Shown one piece after another: positions 24,976 through 33,243 of a stretch of DNA of 36,729 nt. Origin of the DNA: Sulfitobacter noctilucae (lineage in GTDB: Bacteria; Pseudomonadota; Alphaproteobacteria; Rhodobacterales; Rhodobacteraceae); assembly GCF_000622365.1 (NCBI RefSeq), contig NZ_JASC01000010.1, forward strand, positions 1 through 36,729, read 5' to 3'. Under the pieces are notes generated by a model. That model had not been told where the DNA came from. It was given only the letters and a program-made list of their open reading frames with translations, and did not search any database. Position 1 is the stretch's first letter. The number at the start of each line of letters is the position of its first letter. The position numbers and the translations under genes were made by a program.

Positions 24976-25041
24976 GCTGCATAGAGTCGGCCGCGATCCG
25001 GGGAGGAAGTGCGTCGGCAGGTGACCTTGGGAGGGGGATCC

Positions 25042-26769
25042 ATGCAATATGAAGATGCCGTGATGACGGCAATGACACCAGAAGAAGCAGTGCGCCATGT
25101 GGTCAGCACGGAACCGACCTTTGCCGTGCACGACGTAGATGTCAGAGGCGTGACGGTTAAGGCATTCAAAAATATTCCGGCGACTGTGCCGGCCTTGTTG
25201 GCCGCTGGCTGGGCGCGGCACGGGGACGGGCAGTTCGATTACATCGCGCTGGAAGACGAAAGTCAGACCTATGCCGAGTTTACCGCCACGGTAAATCGGA
25301 TGGCCCATGCGATGCGCGATGAATTGGGCCTGAAACAGGGCGACCATATTGCGGTGGCCATGCGCAACTATCCTGAATTGCTGGCGCTGGTCCTTGCGAT
25401 TTCATCCATGGGCGGGGTCGTGGTCTTCGTCAACGCATGGTGGACCACGGCAGAACTCGAGTACGCCTTGCGCGATAGCGGGGCCAAGGTTGTCTTTGCC
25501 GATGGGCCGCGTCTGGAGCGGATGCTGCCGCTGCGGGACGCACTTGGGCTGACCTTGATCGGTGTGCGTGACGGCGAAGGGCAAACCGCGCTTGATTACA
25601 CAAAACTGCGCGACGGCGTACGGGCCGAGACAGCGCCGGATGTCGAGATCGACACGGATGACGATTTCGCGGTTATGTATTCGTCTGGTACCACGGGGCA
25701 TCCCAAAGGCGTGGTGCAAACCCATCGCAGTGCAGTGAACGCGGTCTTCAGCTGGTTAATGCAATCGGTCATCGCGCCGCTCATTGATCCCCCTGCCCCT
25801 GATGCGCCAGAGCCGCCGCGCCCCTCTGCGCTGGTGGTGACGCCCTTGTTTCACGTCACAGCGACCCATCCGCTGTTTCTGTTGTCCCTGCCTGCGGGGG
25901 CCAAGATTACGCTGATGCACAAATGGGATGCAGAGCAGGCCGTGCGTCTGATCCGCGACAACAACATCACCCGCTTTCTGGGCGTGCCTACCCAATCGGC
26001 TGAACTGATGGAAGCGGCCAAGCAGATGGGTGAAAGCCTGCCCTCGCTCGACTACCTTGGTGCAGGCGGCGCGAAACGCCCTGCTGCTCAGGTTGCGCAA
26101 CTGGCCGAGACCTTTCCGAACGCGGGTATTGCGACGGGTTGGGGCATGACCGAAACCAACGCTTTGGGCATCGGCATGATCGGCGATGATTACCGGGCGC
26201 GGCCCGATGCGGCAGGCAAGCTGCATCCGCCGGTGCAGGAGCTGCGTATCATGGATGACGCGGGCAATGCCCTGCCCAATGGCACGATGGGCGAGATCGC
26301 GGTCAAAGGCCCGCATATCATGCGCTGTTACCTGAACAAACCGGAGGCCACCGCCGAAACGGTGCAGGACGGTTGGCTGCGCACCGGCGATCTGGGCGTG
26401 TTGGATGACGAGGGGTTCATCACCATCCTTGACCGCAAGAAAAATATCATAATTCGGGGCGGTGAGAACATCGCCTGTCTGGATGTTGAGGGGGCGTTGC
26501 ATCAACACCCCGATGTGTTGGAAGCCGTTGTGTTCTCTGTTCCCGACGAACGGCTGGGCGAGACAGTCGGTGCTTGCGTGCAGCTGCGCGCCGGTGCGGC
26601 AGTGACCCAGGCCAAGATGGCGGACTTCTTGCAAGCGCATCTGGCAAAATTCAAAATCCCCGTGCATCTGTGGGTGCAGCATGATGTGCTGACCCGCGGT
26701 GCCACCGACAAAATCGACCGACGTGCAATCCGCACGGTCTGTCTGGACAACCAAGAGGCAAAAGTATGA
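25042..26769 (+). CDS. Fatty-acyl/carboxylic acid-CoA ligase (AMP-binding, class I adenylate-forming)
   Basis: This 575-residue ligase activates a carboxylic acid with ATP and CoA. It shows the P-loop SSGTTGHPKG at 214-223, the GWGMTETNALG segment, RTGDLG, the hinge DRKKNIIIRGGENI, and the C-terminal catalytic lysine Lys557 in GATDKIDRR. I choose the ATG at 25042 because GGGAGG precedes it at a good distance; an in-frame GTG at 25009 lies too close to its GGAGG. It starts the long plus-strand operon and overlaps the next gene by ATGA. LvaE of levulinate catabolism belongs to the same superfamily. The chain preference cannot be read from the sequence. Confidence 0.94.
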   Translation: MQYEDAVMTAMTPEEAVRHVVSTEPTFAVHDVDVRGVTVKAFKNIPATVPALLAAGWARHGDGQFDYIALEDESQTYAEFTATVNRMAHAMRDELGLKQGDHIAVAMRNYPELLALVLAISSMGGVVVFVNAWWTTAELEYALRDSGAKVVFADGPRLERMLPLRDALGLTLIGVRDGEGQTALDYTKLRDGVRAETAPDVEIDTDDDFAVMYSSGTTGHPKGVVQTHRSAVNAVFSWLMQSVIAPLIDPPAPDAPEPPRPSALVVTPLFHVTATHPLFLLSLPAGAKITLMHKWDAEQAVRLIRDNNITRFLGVPTQSAELMEAAKQMGESLPSLDYLGAGGAKRPAAQVAQLAETFPNAGIATGWGMTETNALGIGMIGDDYRARPDAAGKLHPPVQELRIMDDAGNALPNGTMGEIAVKGPHIMRCYLNKPEATAETVQDGWLRTGDLGVLDDEGFITILDRKKNIIIRGGENIACLDVEGALHQHPDVLEAVVFSVPDERLGETVGACVQLRAGAAVTQAKMADFLQAHLAKFKIPVHLWVQHDVLTRGATDKIDRRAIRTVCLDNQEAKV

Positions 26770-28058
26770 ATACCCCCACCGAAGAAGAAATCGGAACTTA
26801 TATCGCTGCTGCAGGACATGCCGCATGGGAAGTGCCGGACCTGCCCGCTGACACCCCGCGCCGCGAGATCAAGACCGTGGGCATCATTGGTGCCGGCACG
26901 ATGGGCGGCGGTATTGCGATGAATTTCGCAACTGCCGGCTTCAATGTGAAAATTGTCGAGACCACGCAGGAAGCCTTGGATCGCGGCCTGAAGGTCGTGC
27001 GCGGCAATTACCAGCGTTCTTCCGACAAGGGACGTTTTCCTCAGGATGAGGTCGAGGCGCGGATGAACCGGTTTGACGGACGGTTGGCGATTGCCGATCT
27101 GGCCGATTGCGATCTGGTCATCGAAGCGGTGTTCGAGAATATGGATCTCAAACGCAAGATTTTTACCGAGCTGGACGCCGTGATGAAACCCGGTGCCATT
27201 CTGGCGACAAACACATCCGCGCTGGACATCAACGAGATTGCGGGCATGACCAAGCGGCCCGAAGATGTAATCGGCCTGCATTTCTTCTCGCCTGCCAATG
27301 TGATGAAGCTGCTGGAGATTGTGCGCGCCAAACATACCGCCGATGATGTCGTCGCGACCTGCATGGACCTTGCCAAGACGATCAACAAGATTGCCGCCCT
27401 TGTCGGCGTCTGCCCCGGTTTCGTGGGCAACCGCATCCTGTTTGCGCGTCAGATCCAAGCCAACAAGTTGGTCTATCAGGGCGTCATGCCCTGGGATGTG
27501 GACGCCGCGCTGAACCAGTTCGGGTTCAAGATGGGACCGTTCCAGATGTCCGATCTGGCGGGCCTTGATATCGGATGGTCCAAAGGGGCCAAAACCGACA
27601 ATCCGATCCGCGATGCCCTGTGCGAAATGGACCGGCGCGGACAGAAAACCAAGGCGGGTTTCTATGATTACGATGAAAACCGTCGCCCCATTCCTTCTGA
27701 TGTTACCGCAGGCATCATCAAGGACATCACAGGCGCAGAGCCATCCACGATGAGCGCGGACGAGATCATCGAGATCTGCATCTACCCCATGATCAACGAG
27801 GCCGTGAAGATCCTTGAAGAGAACAAGGCACAGCGTCCCTCGGACGTGGATGTGGTCTGGCTCAACGGCTACGGCTGGCCAGCGGATAAAGGCGGGCCGA
27901 TGTTCTATGGTGACATGGTGGGTGCCCAAGCGGTGCTGGACCGCATGGAAAAACTGGGTGCCGAAGATGCCGCATTTGCACCGGCAGATACCCTGCGCAA
28001 ACTGGCGGCATCTGGCGGTAAATTCACCGAAATCGACACCGGAGGGCTGAAAGTATGA
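26766..28058 (+). CDS. 3-hydroxyacyl-CoA dehydrogenase, (S)-specific, stand-alone
   Basis: This 430-residue enzyme corresponds to the dehydrogenase half of FadB/FadJ without the hydratase half. A 35-residue N-terminal lead is followed by the NAD loop GAGTMGGG at 42-49. The active histidine is His172 in [15 protein letters not shown]. Two C-terminal 3HCDH domains follow, the first with [14 protein letters not shown] near 218-231 and the second with the [13 protein letters not shown] segment. It oxidises (3S)-hydroxyacyl-CoA to the 3-keto ester with NAD. The hydratase activity is supplied by the next gene, which overlaps by ATGA, so the two act as a split FadJ. Confidence 0.94.
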   Translation: MNTPTEEEIGTYIAAAGHAAWEVPDLPADTPRREIKTVGIIGAGTMGGGIAMNFATAGFNVKIVETTQEALDRGLKVVRGNYQRSSDKGRFPQDEVEARMNRFDGRLAIADLADCDLVIEAVFENMDLKRKIFTELDAVMKPGAILATNTSALDINEIAGMTKRPEDVIGLHFFSPANVMKLLEIVRAKHTADDVVATCMDLAKTINKIAALVGVCPGFVGNRILFARQIQANKLVYQGVMPWDVDAALNQFGFKMGPFQMSDLAGLDIGWSKGAKTDNPIRDALCEMDRRGQKTKAGFYDYDENRRPIPSDVTAGIIKDITGAEPSTMSADEIIEICIYPMINEAVKILEENKAQRPSDVDVVWLNGYGWPADKGGPMFYGDMVGAQAVLDRMEKLGAEDAAFAPADTLRKLAASGGKFTEIDTGGLKV

Positions 28059-28834
28059 GCTACGAATTCATCACAACCGAGAAGAAGGGCCATATCCTGG
28101 TCGTGACCATGAACCGGCCCGATGTCTACAACGCGGTTCATGTGGATATGCACAACGAGATGGCCGATTGTTGGGACGCCTTTGCTGCAGATCAGGATCT
28201 GTGGGTCGCGGTGCTGACTGGTGCCGGGGACAAGGCGTTTTGCTCAGGCAATGACCTCAAGGCGACGGCGGCGGGTGGCAGCAAGGCCAAGATGACGGAG
28301 AGTGGTTTCGCCGGTCTGTCGTCACGCTTCGACCTGGAGAAACCGATCATCGCGGCGGTCAATGGCTTTGCCATGGGCGGCGGGTTTGAAACCGCGCTGT
28401 CCTGCGACATCATCCTCGCATCGGAAAAGGCCAAATTCGCGCTGCCCGAAGTGAAGGTAGGCTTCTTTGCCGCCGCTTCCGGTGTGCAACGGTTGTCACG
28501 TTATGTCGGCCGGCTCGCCGCGCAGGAAATGATGTATACCGGCCGCACCATCCTTGCCGACGAGGCACTCGCGATGGGCTGCGTCAACGAGGTGCATCCC
28601 CATGATGAATTGATGGACAAAGCGATGGAGAAGGCCGAACAGCTTTGCACCGTGTCGCCCTCTGCCGTCAAAGCCACCAAGCGTGTGATGAACGATATGT
28701 ACGCCCGCGACGGGTTTGCAGACAGCATCGCCTATTCACGCGAGGTCATCGCAGACCTAAGCAAAACCGAAGATTTCAAGGAAGGCGTCAACGCCTTCGT
28801 CGAGAAACGCGCACCCAACTGGGTGAACAAGTAA
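28055..28834 (+). CDS. Enoyl-CoA hydratase/isomerase (crotonase family)
   Basis: This 259-residue crotonase has the first oxyanion-hole segment AFCSGNDLKA at 61-70 and the second GFAMGGGFE at 104-112. Both catalytic glutamates are in place: Glu112 and Glu132 in ALPEVKVG. That supports true hydratase activity, giving (3S)-hydroxyacyl-CoA for the dehydrogenase just upstream. The start ATG overlaps the previous stop. The following gap of 21 bp carries AAGGAGG for the dehydrogenase gene. A CoA-isomerase or hydrolase role within the family cannot be excluded. Confidence 0.93.
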   Translation: MSYEFITTEKKGHILVVTMNRPDVYNAVHVDMHNEMADCWDAFAADQDLWVAVLTGAGDKAFCSGNDLKATAAGGSKAKMTESGFAGLSSRFDLEKPIIAAVNGFAMGGGFETALSCDIILASEKAKFALPEVKVGFFAAASGVQRLSRYVGRLAAQEMMYTGRTILADEALAMGCVNEVHPHDELMDKAMEKAEQLCTVSPSAVKATKRVMNDMYARDGFADSIAYSREVIADLSKTEDFKEGVNAFVEKRAPNWVNK

Positions 28835-28855
28835 TTCACGCCAAGGAGGCACATT

Positions 28856-30172
28856 ATGTCCGATACAAACTCACCGCTCAGCCTGAACAATCTGGAAATG
28901 TCAGAGGGCAACAAGCCCCTGCTGAACGCCGTGATCAAACACATCCGCGAGAACGTGGATCCGATCAGCGAAGAATATCACCGTCTGGCCGACGCGCAGG
29001 AGGACCGCTGGTCCTATCACCCGCGCCAGCTTGAACTGCTGGAAGGTGCCAAGCAAAAGGCGCGGGATGCGGGACTTTGGAACTTTTTCCTGCCCAATGC
29101 AGAAACCGGCGAAGGTCTGTCGAACCTCGATTATGCCTATATCGCCGCCGAGCTGGGCAAGAACCCGCTGGCGTCGCAGACGCTGAACTGTTCCGCGCCT
29201 GACACCGGCAATATGGAAGTGCTGGAACGCGTTGGCACGCCGGAGCAGAAAGAGAAGTGGCTGAAGCCCCTGCTGGCGGGTGAAATCCGTTCTGCCTTTG
29301 CGATGACAGAGCCGGACCGCGCTTCCTCTGACGCCAAGAACATCGCCATGTCCGCCGTGCTGGAAAACGGCGAATGGGTGATGAACGGCGAGAAGTATTA
29401 TATTTCCGGTGCGGGCGATCCGCGCTGTAAAATCATGATCGTCATGGTCAAGACGTCCCCTGACGCGGAACCTTTCCGCCAGCAAAGCCAGATCCTTGTG
29501 CCGATCGACACACCCGGCGTCGAGATCCTTGGGCCAATGCACGTCTTTGGTCACGACGACGCGCCACACGGCCACATGCACATCAAATTCACCAACGTCC
29601 GCGTGCCCGAAAGCAACATTCTGTGGGGCGAAGGCAAGGGCTTTGAAATCTCCCAAGTCCGCCTTGGACCTGGCCGCATCCATCACTGCATGCGTTCCAT
29701 CGGGCAGGCCGAAAAGGCGCTGGATCTGATGATCGAACGCGGTCTTTCCCGCGTCGCCTTTGGCAAAAAGATCGTTGATCTGGGCAAGAACATGGAAACG
29801 ATTTCTCGTGCCAAGATCGAGATTGAATCCATGCGTTTGCTGGTCTTGAAAGCAGCCAAGGCGATGGATGTTCTGGGCAACAAGGAAGCCCGCATCTGGG
29901 TGTCGATGATCAAGGCGAAAGTGCCGGAGCAGGTTTGCGACATCATCGATCAGGCCATGCAAGTGCATGGTGCGACGGGTATTTCCCAGTGGTCGCCCCT
30001 GTCCGGTATGTACGCCCAGCAGCGCACGCTGCGTTATGCGGATGGCCCCGATGAGGTGCACCACCACGTTATCGCGCGTCACGAAGTACAAACGTACAAG
30101 GACAGCAACGAACGTCAGGATGCGGCCAAGCAGCACACTGAAAACCGCGGCTCTGCGGGGTTCATGGGATGA
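28856..30172 (+). CDS. Acyl-CoA dehydrogenase, ACAD10/ACAD11 (LvaC-like) type
   Basis: This 438-residue enzyme has the acyl-CoA dehydrogenase FAD segment AFAMTEPDRASSDAKNI near 147-163, GEWVMNGEKYYISGAGD near 172-188, and RLGPGRIHHCMRSIGQAEKA near 272-291. Near the C-terminus it has YADGPDEVHH (ADGPDEVH at 395-402), the hallmark of the ACAD10/11 group in place of the usual Glu-Gly-Thr segment. In animals this domain is fused to an APH-fold kinase; here the kinase is at 6818-7849. Known members eliminate phosphate from 4-phosphoacyl-CoA while processing 4-hydroxy acids. The start ATG at 28856 has AAGGAGG. It overlaps the next SDR gene by ATGA, like the lvaC-lvaD order in Pseudomonas. Confidence 0.93.
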   Translation: MSDTNSPLSLNNLEMSEGNKPLLNAVIKHIRENVDPISEEYHRLADAQEDRWSYHPRQLELLEGAKQKARDAGLWNFFLPNAETGEGLSNLDYAYIAAELGKNPLASQTLNCSAPDTGNMEVLERVGTPEQKEKWLKPLLAGEIRSAFAMTEPDRASSDAKNIAMSAVLENGEWVMNGEKYYISGAGDPRCKIMIVMVKTSPDAEPFRQQSQILVPIDTPGVEILGPMHVFGHDDAPHGHMHIKFTNVRVPESNILWGEGKGFEISQVRLGPGRIHHCMRSIGQAEKALDLMIERGLSRVAFGKKIVDLGKNMETISRAKIEIESMRLLVLKAAKAMDVLGNKEARIWVSMIKAKVPEQVCDIIDQAMQVHGATGISQWSPLSGMYAQQRTLRYADGPDEVHHHVIARHEVQTYKDSNERQDAAKQHTENRGSAGFMG

Positions 30173-30939
30173 GTGCGCTTTTTGATCTGACCGGCAAGGT
30201 GGCGCTGTTGACCGGCGCCTCCAAGGGGATGGGTCTGGCAATGGCCACCGCGCTCGCAGAGCATGGCGCGACTGTCGTCATCTCTGCGCGCAAACAGGAC
30301 CAGCTGGACGAAGCGGCCGAGGGCATCAATGCCCTTGGCAAAGGCAAAGCATACGGCGTGTCCTGCAACGTGGGTTACAAGGAACAGCTTCAGGCGTTGG
30401 TCGATAAAACGCACGAGCTGGCCGGCCCGATTGACGTGGTGATCGGCAATGCAGGCGTGAACCCCTACTACGGGAAAACGTCTGAAATTCCTGATGACGC
30501 CTATCAGAAAACCATGAACGCCAATGTGCTGTCCAACCTTTGGCTGGCACAGATGGTCGCCCCCGATATGATCGAAAAGGGCAGCGGCTCGATGGCGTTC
30601 ACGTCCTCTATCGGGGCGTTCAAACCCTCCGTGATGCTGGGCACCTACGGCATGTCCAAACTTGCGCTGATTGGCCTGTGCCGCAACCTAGCGGCCGAGT
30701 TTGGTCCAAACGGCATCCGGTTCAACGCAATCTGCCCCGGTCTGGTGAAAACCGAATTCGCCCGTGAACTTTGGGACAACCCCGAAGTCGCCCAGAGGAT
30801 CGAGAATGACATCCCCCTGCGCCGTCTGGGAGAGCCGGAAGACTTTGCCGGGCTCGCCGTCTATTTGGCATCGGATGCCAGCAAATACATGACCGGACAG
30901 GCGTTGACCGTCTGTGGCGGCTCCAACATGTGGACGTGA
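30169..30939 (+). CDS. SDR-family oxidoreductase next to the ACAD10/11-type dehydrogenase
   Basis: This 256-residue short-chain dehydrogenase has cofactor loop GASKGMG at 16-22, the IGNAG motif near 92-96 in place of NNAG, SS near 145, and Tyr160/Lys164 in YGMSK. The C-terminal ALTVCGGSNMWT segment is typical of classical SDRs. It is translationally coupled to the ACAD10/11-type gene (ATGA overlap). In the levulinate operon the equivalent SDR (LvaD) interconverts 4-keto- and 4-hydroxyacyl-CoA, so that reaction is a reasonable proposal here, without direct proof. Confidence 0.92.
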   Translation: MSALFDLTGKVALLTGASKGMGLAMATALAEHGATVVISARKQDQLDEAAEGINALGKGKAYGVSCNVGYKEQLQALVDKTHELAGPIDVVIGNAGVNPYYGKTSEIPDDAYQKTMNANVLSNLWLAQMVAPDMIEKGSGSMAFTSSIGAFKPSVMLGTYGMSKLALIGLCRNLAAEFGPNGIRFNAICPGLVKTEFARELWDNPEVAQRIENDIPLRRLGEPEDFAGLAVYLASDASKYMTGQALTVCGGSNMWT

Positions 30940-30943
30940 TCTG

Positions 30944-31717
30944 ATGGATATCAAAGATAGAATTTGTGTCGTGACCGGTGCCGCCAGCGGTATTGGTCGC
31001 GCGTTGTGCATGGCTTTTGCCGATGCGGGAGCCAAGCAAGTCGTCTGCGTGGATGTGAACGGTGACGGTGCGGCCGAGACAGCCGAGAGCGTTGGCGGTG
31101 CGGCCTATACCGTGGACGTGTCCAACGAGGCCGAGATCAAGCAGATGATTGACAGTGTCGAGCGGGACATCGGCCCGATTGATCTGTTCTGGTCGAATGC
31201 CGGTATCGCCGTGGGCGGCGGGATGGACACGCCCAATGACGAATGGCAGCGCGTCTGGGAGATCAACGTGATGGCCCATGTCTGGGCCGCACGTCATCTG
31301 GTGCCGCTGATGAAAGAACGTGGCGGCGGTTATCTGTTGAACACCTCTTCGGCGGCGGGTCTGCTGAACCAGATTGGTTCGGCTTCCTACGGGGTGACAA
31401 AACACGCCGCTGTCGGTCTGGCCGAATGGATTGCGCTGACCCATGGTGATGACGGGATCAAGGTCTCGGTGCTTTGCCCGCAGGCGGTGCGCACCGAAAT
31501 GACCCGGGGCCACGAGGATCATGTAGCCGCCATCAACGGCATGATGGATCCCGAGCCTGTCGCCCAGATTTGCCTTGAGGCCATCCGCGACGAGACGTTC
31601 CTCATTCTGCCGCATGAAGAAGTGCGCAGATATATGAAGAACAAGACCGACGATTACGACCGTTGGATCGGCGGGATGCGCAAGCTGAACCGCGCCTACG
31701 GCGACAAAAAGATGTAA
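30944..31717 (+). CDS. SDR-family oxidoreductase
   Basis: This 257-residue short-chain dehydrogenase has cofactor loop GAASGIG at 12-18, SNAG near 88-91 and Tyr149/Lys153 in YGVTK. The C-terminal region is unlike standard SDRs with a GG-rich end; it runs RRYMKNKTDDYDRWIGGMRKL, as in a subgroup often annotated simply as SDR. The start at 30944 is five bases after the previous stop, with no strong ribosome site, so coupling is likely. A frame ten codons longer overlaps the previous gene. The substrate is unknown. It is the fourth SDR on the plasmid. Confidence 0.9.
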   Translation: MDIKDRICVVTGAASGIGRALCMAFADAGAKQVVCVDVNGDGAAETAESVGGAAYTVDVSNEAEIKQMIDSVERDIGPIDLFWSNAGIAVGGGMDTPNDEWQRVWEINVMAHVWAARHLVPLMKERGGGYLLNTSSAAGLLNQIGSASYGVTKHAAVGLAEWIALTHGDDGIKVSVLCPQAVRTEMTRGHEDHVAAINGMMDPEPVAQICLEAIRDETFLILPHEEVRRYMKNKTDDYDRWIGGMRKLNRAYGDKKM

Positions 31718-31727
31718 GGAGCCCGAT

Positions 31728-32099
31728 ATGATCGGCTATGTGACCCTCGGTGTGCGCGACATGGAACGCGCCAAGACTTTTTACGCAAACCTGTTCGAGC
31801 CGGACGGCGGCAGGGTCGTCATCGACCAAGGGCGCATCGCCTTTATCTCGGTCGCGCGCGGACAGCCGATGGTGGCAGTCTGCGAGCCTTACGACAAGGG
31901 CGATCCAACACCGGGCAATGGCACGATGGTCGCCTTTACCGCAAAGACCAAGGAGGACGTGGACAAGATGCACGCCCGTGCGCTTGAATTGGGGGCTACC
32001 GACGACGGTGAACCGGGCCAGCGTATTCCTGACCGGTTCTATGGTGCCTATGCGCGCGACCCCGATGGCAACAAGATTTGTTTCTTTGTTTTCGGCTGA
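31728..32099 (+). CDS. VOC-superfamily (glyoxalase/bleomycin resistance-like) protein
   Basis: This 123-residue single-domain protein has the vicinal-oxygen-chelate pattern: GYVTLGVRDMERAKTFYANLF at the N-terminus and the closing FYGAYARDPDGNKICFF segment near 102-119. Many bacterial members bind a metal and act on glyoxal-type adducts or CoA esters (for example methylmalonyl-CoA epimerase), but the single short domain gives no specific assignment. TAAGGAG lies before the ATG at 31728. It is the last clearly coupled gene of the ligase operon before a hairpin. Confidence 0.88.
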   Translation: MIGYVTLGVRDMERAKTFYANLFEPDGGRVVIDQGRIAFISVARGQPMVAVCEPYDKGDPTPGNGTMVAFTAKTKEDVDKMHARALELGATDDGEPGQRIPDRFYGAYARDPDGNKICFFVFG

Positions 32100-32123
32100 C
32101 GCCACGTAGATAAGATACCCCCC

Positions 32124-32155
32124 TTCCGCGCCGCCCGCTTGCCGGGGGCGCGGAA
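32124..32155 (+). terminator. GC-rich hairpin after the VOC gene
   Basis: TTCCGCGCC (32124-32132) pairs with GGCGCGGAA (32147-32155). A further CCCG/CGGG pairing across a bulge tightens the loop. No T run follows, so it is a terminator-like or processing hairpin separating the catabolic operon from the lipoprotein gene. Confidence 0.5.
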
Positions 32156-32205
32156 ATGGTGTTCTGTCGTGAAGTCTTTGCCGATGTCGACAGGAAGCGA
32201 ATAGG

Positions 32206-33243
32206 GTGTTTATCCGATCTGTTGTGATATGCCTGTTGCTGGTCCTCGCGGCCTGTGCCGATCGAGGACATATCGCCTATGGCCCGCCCGCTGCGGGCAC
32301 CACTGAACACGCTATATGGGCGGTGAATTTCCGCCCCACCGAAGGGCCACGCCCCGGTCAAAGCCTGGCACCGCGTCCTGACAGCATGCGATTTGAACGG
32401 CACGTCATCTCGGTGCCGCCCGGCCACCAGACAGGCCATATCGAATGGCCCGAAGGGACTCCGGACGCCGCGCAGAACTTTGTCACGCTCGAGAGTTCCG
32501 AATACGCTGATATCGGGGAGTTTGCCCGCCATATCGGACAGAGTGGGTCTGCCGGGGACAACGAGATTTTCCTTTTCGTGCATGGATACAATTACACCCA
32601 CGGCGAAGCGGTCTATCAACTGGCGCAAATCGCGCATGATTTTGAATTGCCTGCCCAGCCTGTGCTGTTTTCCTGGCCCTCGGCGGGCAAGGCGGTGGGC
32701 TATCTCTATGACCGTGATTCAGCGCTGATCGCCCGTGACCAATTGGCCAGGGTGATCACCGCGCTGAGTGATGATCCGCGTCAGCGGCTGGTGATCCTGG
32801 GTCACTCGATGGGCAATCTGTTGGTTGTCGAAACCCTACGCCAAATGGCAATTGCGGGTCGCGTCGATATTGCCAAGCGCGTTGATGCGCTGATCATGGT
32901 ATCGCCCGACATTGATGGAGAGCTGTTCTACTCCCAAGCCTCGCGCATCACCCCCCTGCCCGACCCGACTGTCTTGCTGGCCACTAGCGAAGACCGCGTT
33001 TTGCGATTGTCGGCCATGCTGACCGGACGTACCAACCGGCTTGGTTCAGCGCCCGACCGCGCGGCGGTCCGTGATCTGCCGATCAAGGTGATTGATGCGG
33101 GCGATCTGGGCAACGGCGGCGCGGGGCACAGCGTTGCCCTTACCTCGCCAGCAGCGATTGCAATTCTGAAAAATACCACGCCCGAGACATTGCCCGGAGA
33201 TCAGGCAGATCTGGAACCGGTCAAGCTGAGCGGTTTGCGTTAG
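32206..33243 (+). CDS. Alpha/beta hydrolase (DUF900-like) with lipoprotein signal
   Basis: This 345-residue exported hydrolase starts with GTG at 32206, with AGGAAG upstream. Residues 1-17 form a lipoprotein signal with lipobox LAAC and lipidated Cys17. The alpha/beta hydrolase domain of the DUF900 type has FLFVHGYNYTHGEAVYQL near 123-140, FSWPSAG, the nucleophile elbow GHSMG at 199-203, and a late histidine in GAGHSVALT. It is anchored to a membrane facing the periplasm. It may release an acid from an ester outside the cytoplasm for import by the ABC transporter; that is inference. Its end overlaps the convergent thioesterase gene by four bases. A spacer of 106 bp with a hairpin separates it from the catabolic genes upstream. 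Confidence 0.88.
   Translation: MFIRSVVICLLLVLAACADRGHIAYGPPAAGTTEHAIWAVNFRPTEGPRPGQSLAPRPDSMRFERHVISVPPGHQTGHIEWPEGTPDAAQNFVTLESSEYADIGEFARHIGQSGSAGDNEIFLFVHGYNYTHGEAVYQLAQIAHDFELPAQPVLFSWPSAGKAVGYLYDRDSALIARDQLARVITALSDDPRQRLVILGHSMGNLLVVETLRQMAIAGRVDIAKRVDALIMVSPDIDGELFYSQASRITPLPDPTVLLATSEDRVLRLSAMLTGRTNRLGSAPDRAAVRDLPIKVIDAGDLGNGGAGHSVALTSPAAIAILKNTTPETLPGDQADLEPVKLSGLR

Noticed and set aside
26502..27929. Long open frame (475 codons) on the minus strand opposite the ligase and hydroxyacyl-CoA dehydrogenase genes
   Set aside because: It is rich in His, Arg, Gln and Val in the manner of antisense frames in high-GC DNA, has no recognisable domain and no ribosome site, and covers two clearly real genes.
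28901..30241. Open frame of 446 codons on the minus strand opposite the ACAD10/11-type gene
   Set aside because: Antisense shadow with biased composition; the plus-strand gene has full family motifs and an AAGGAGG site.
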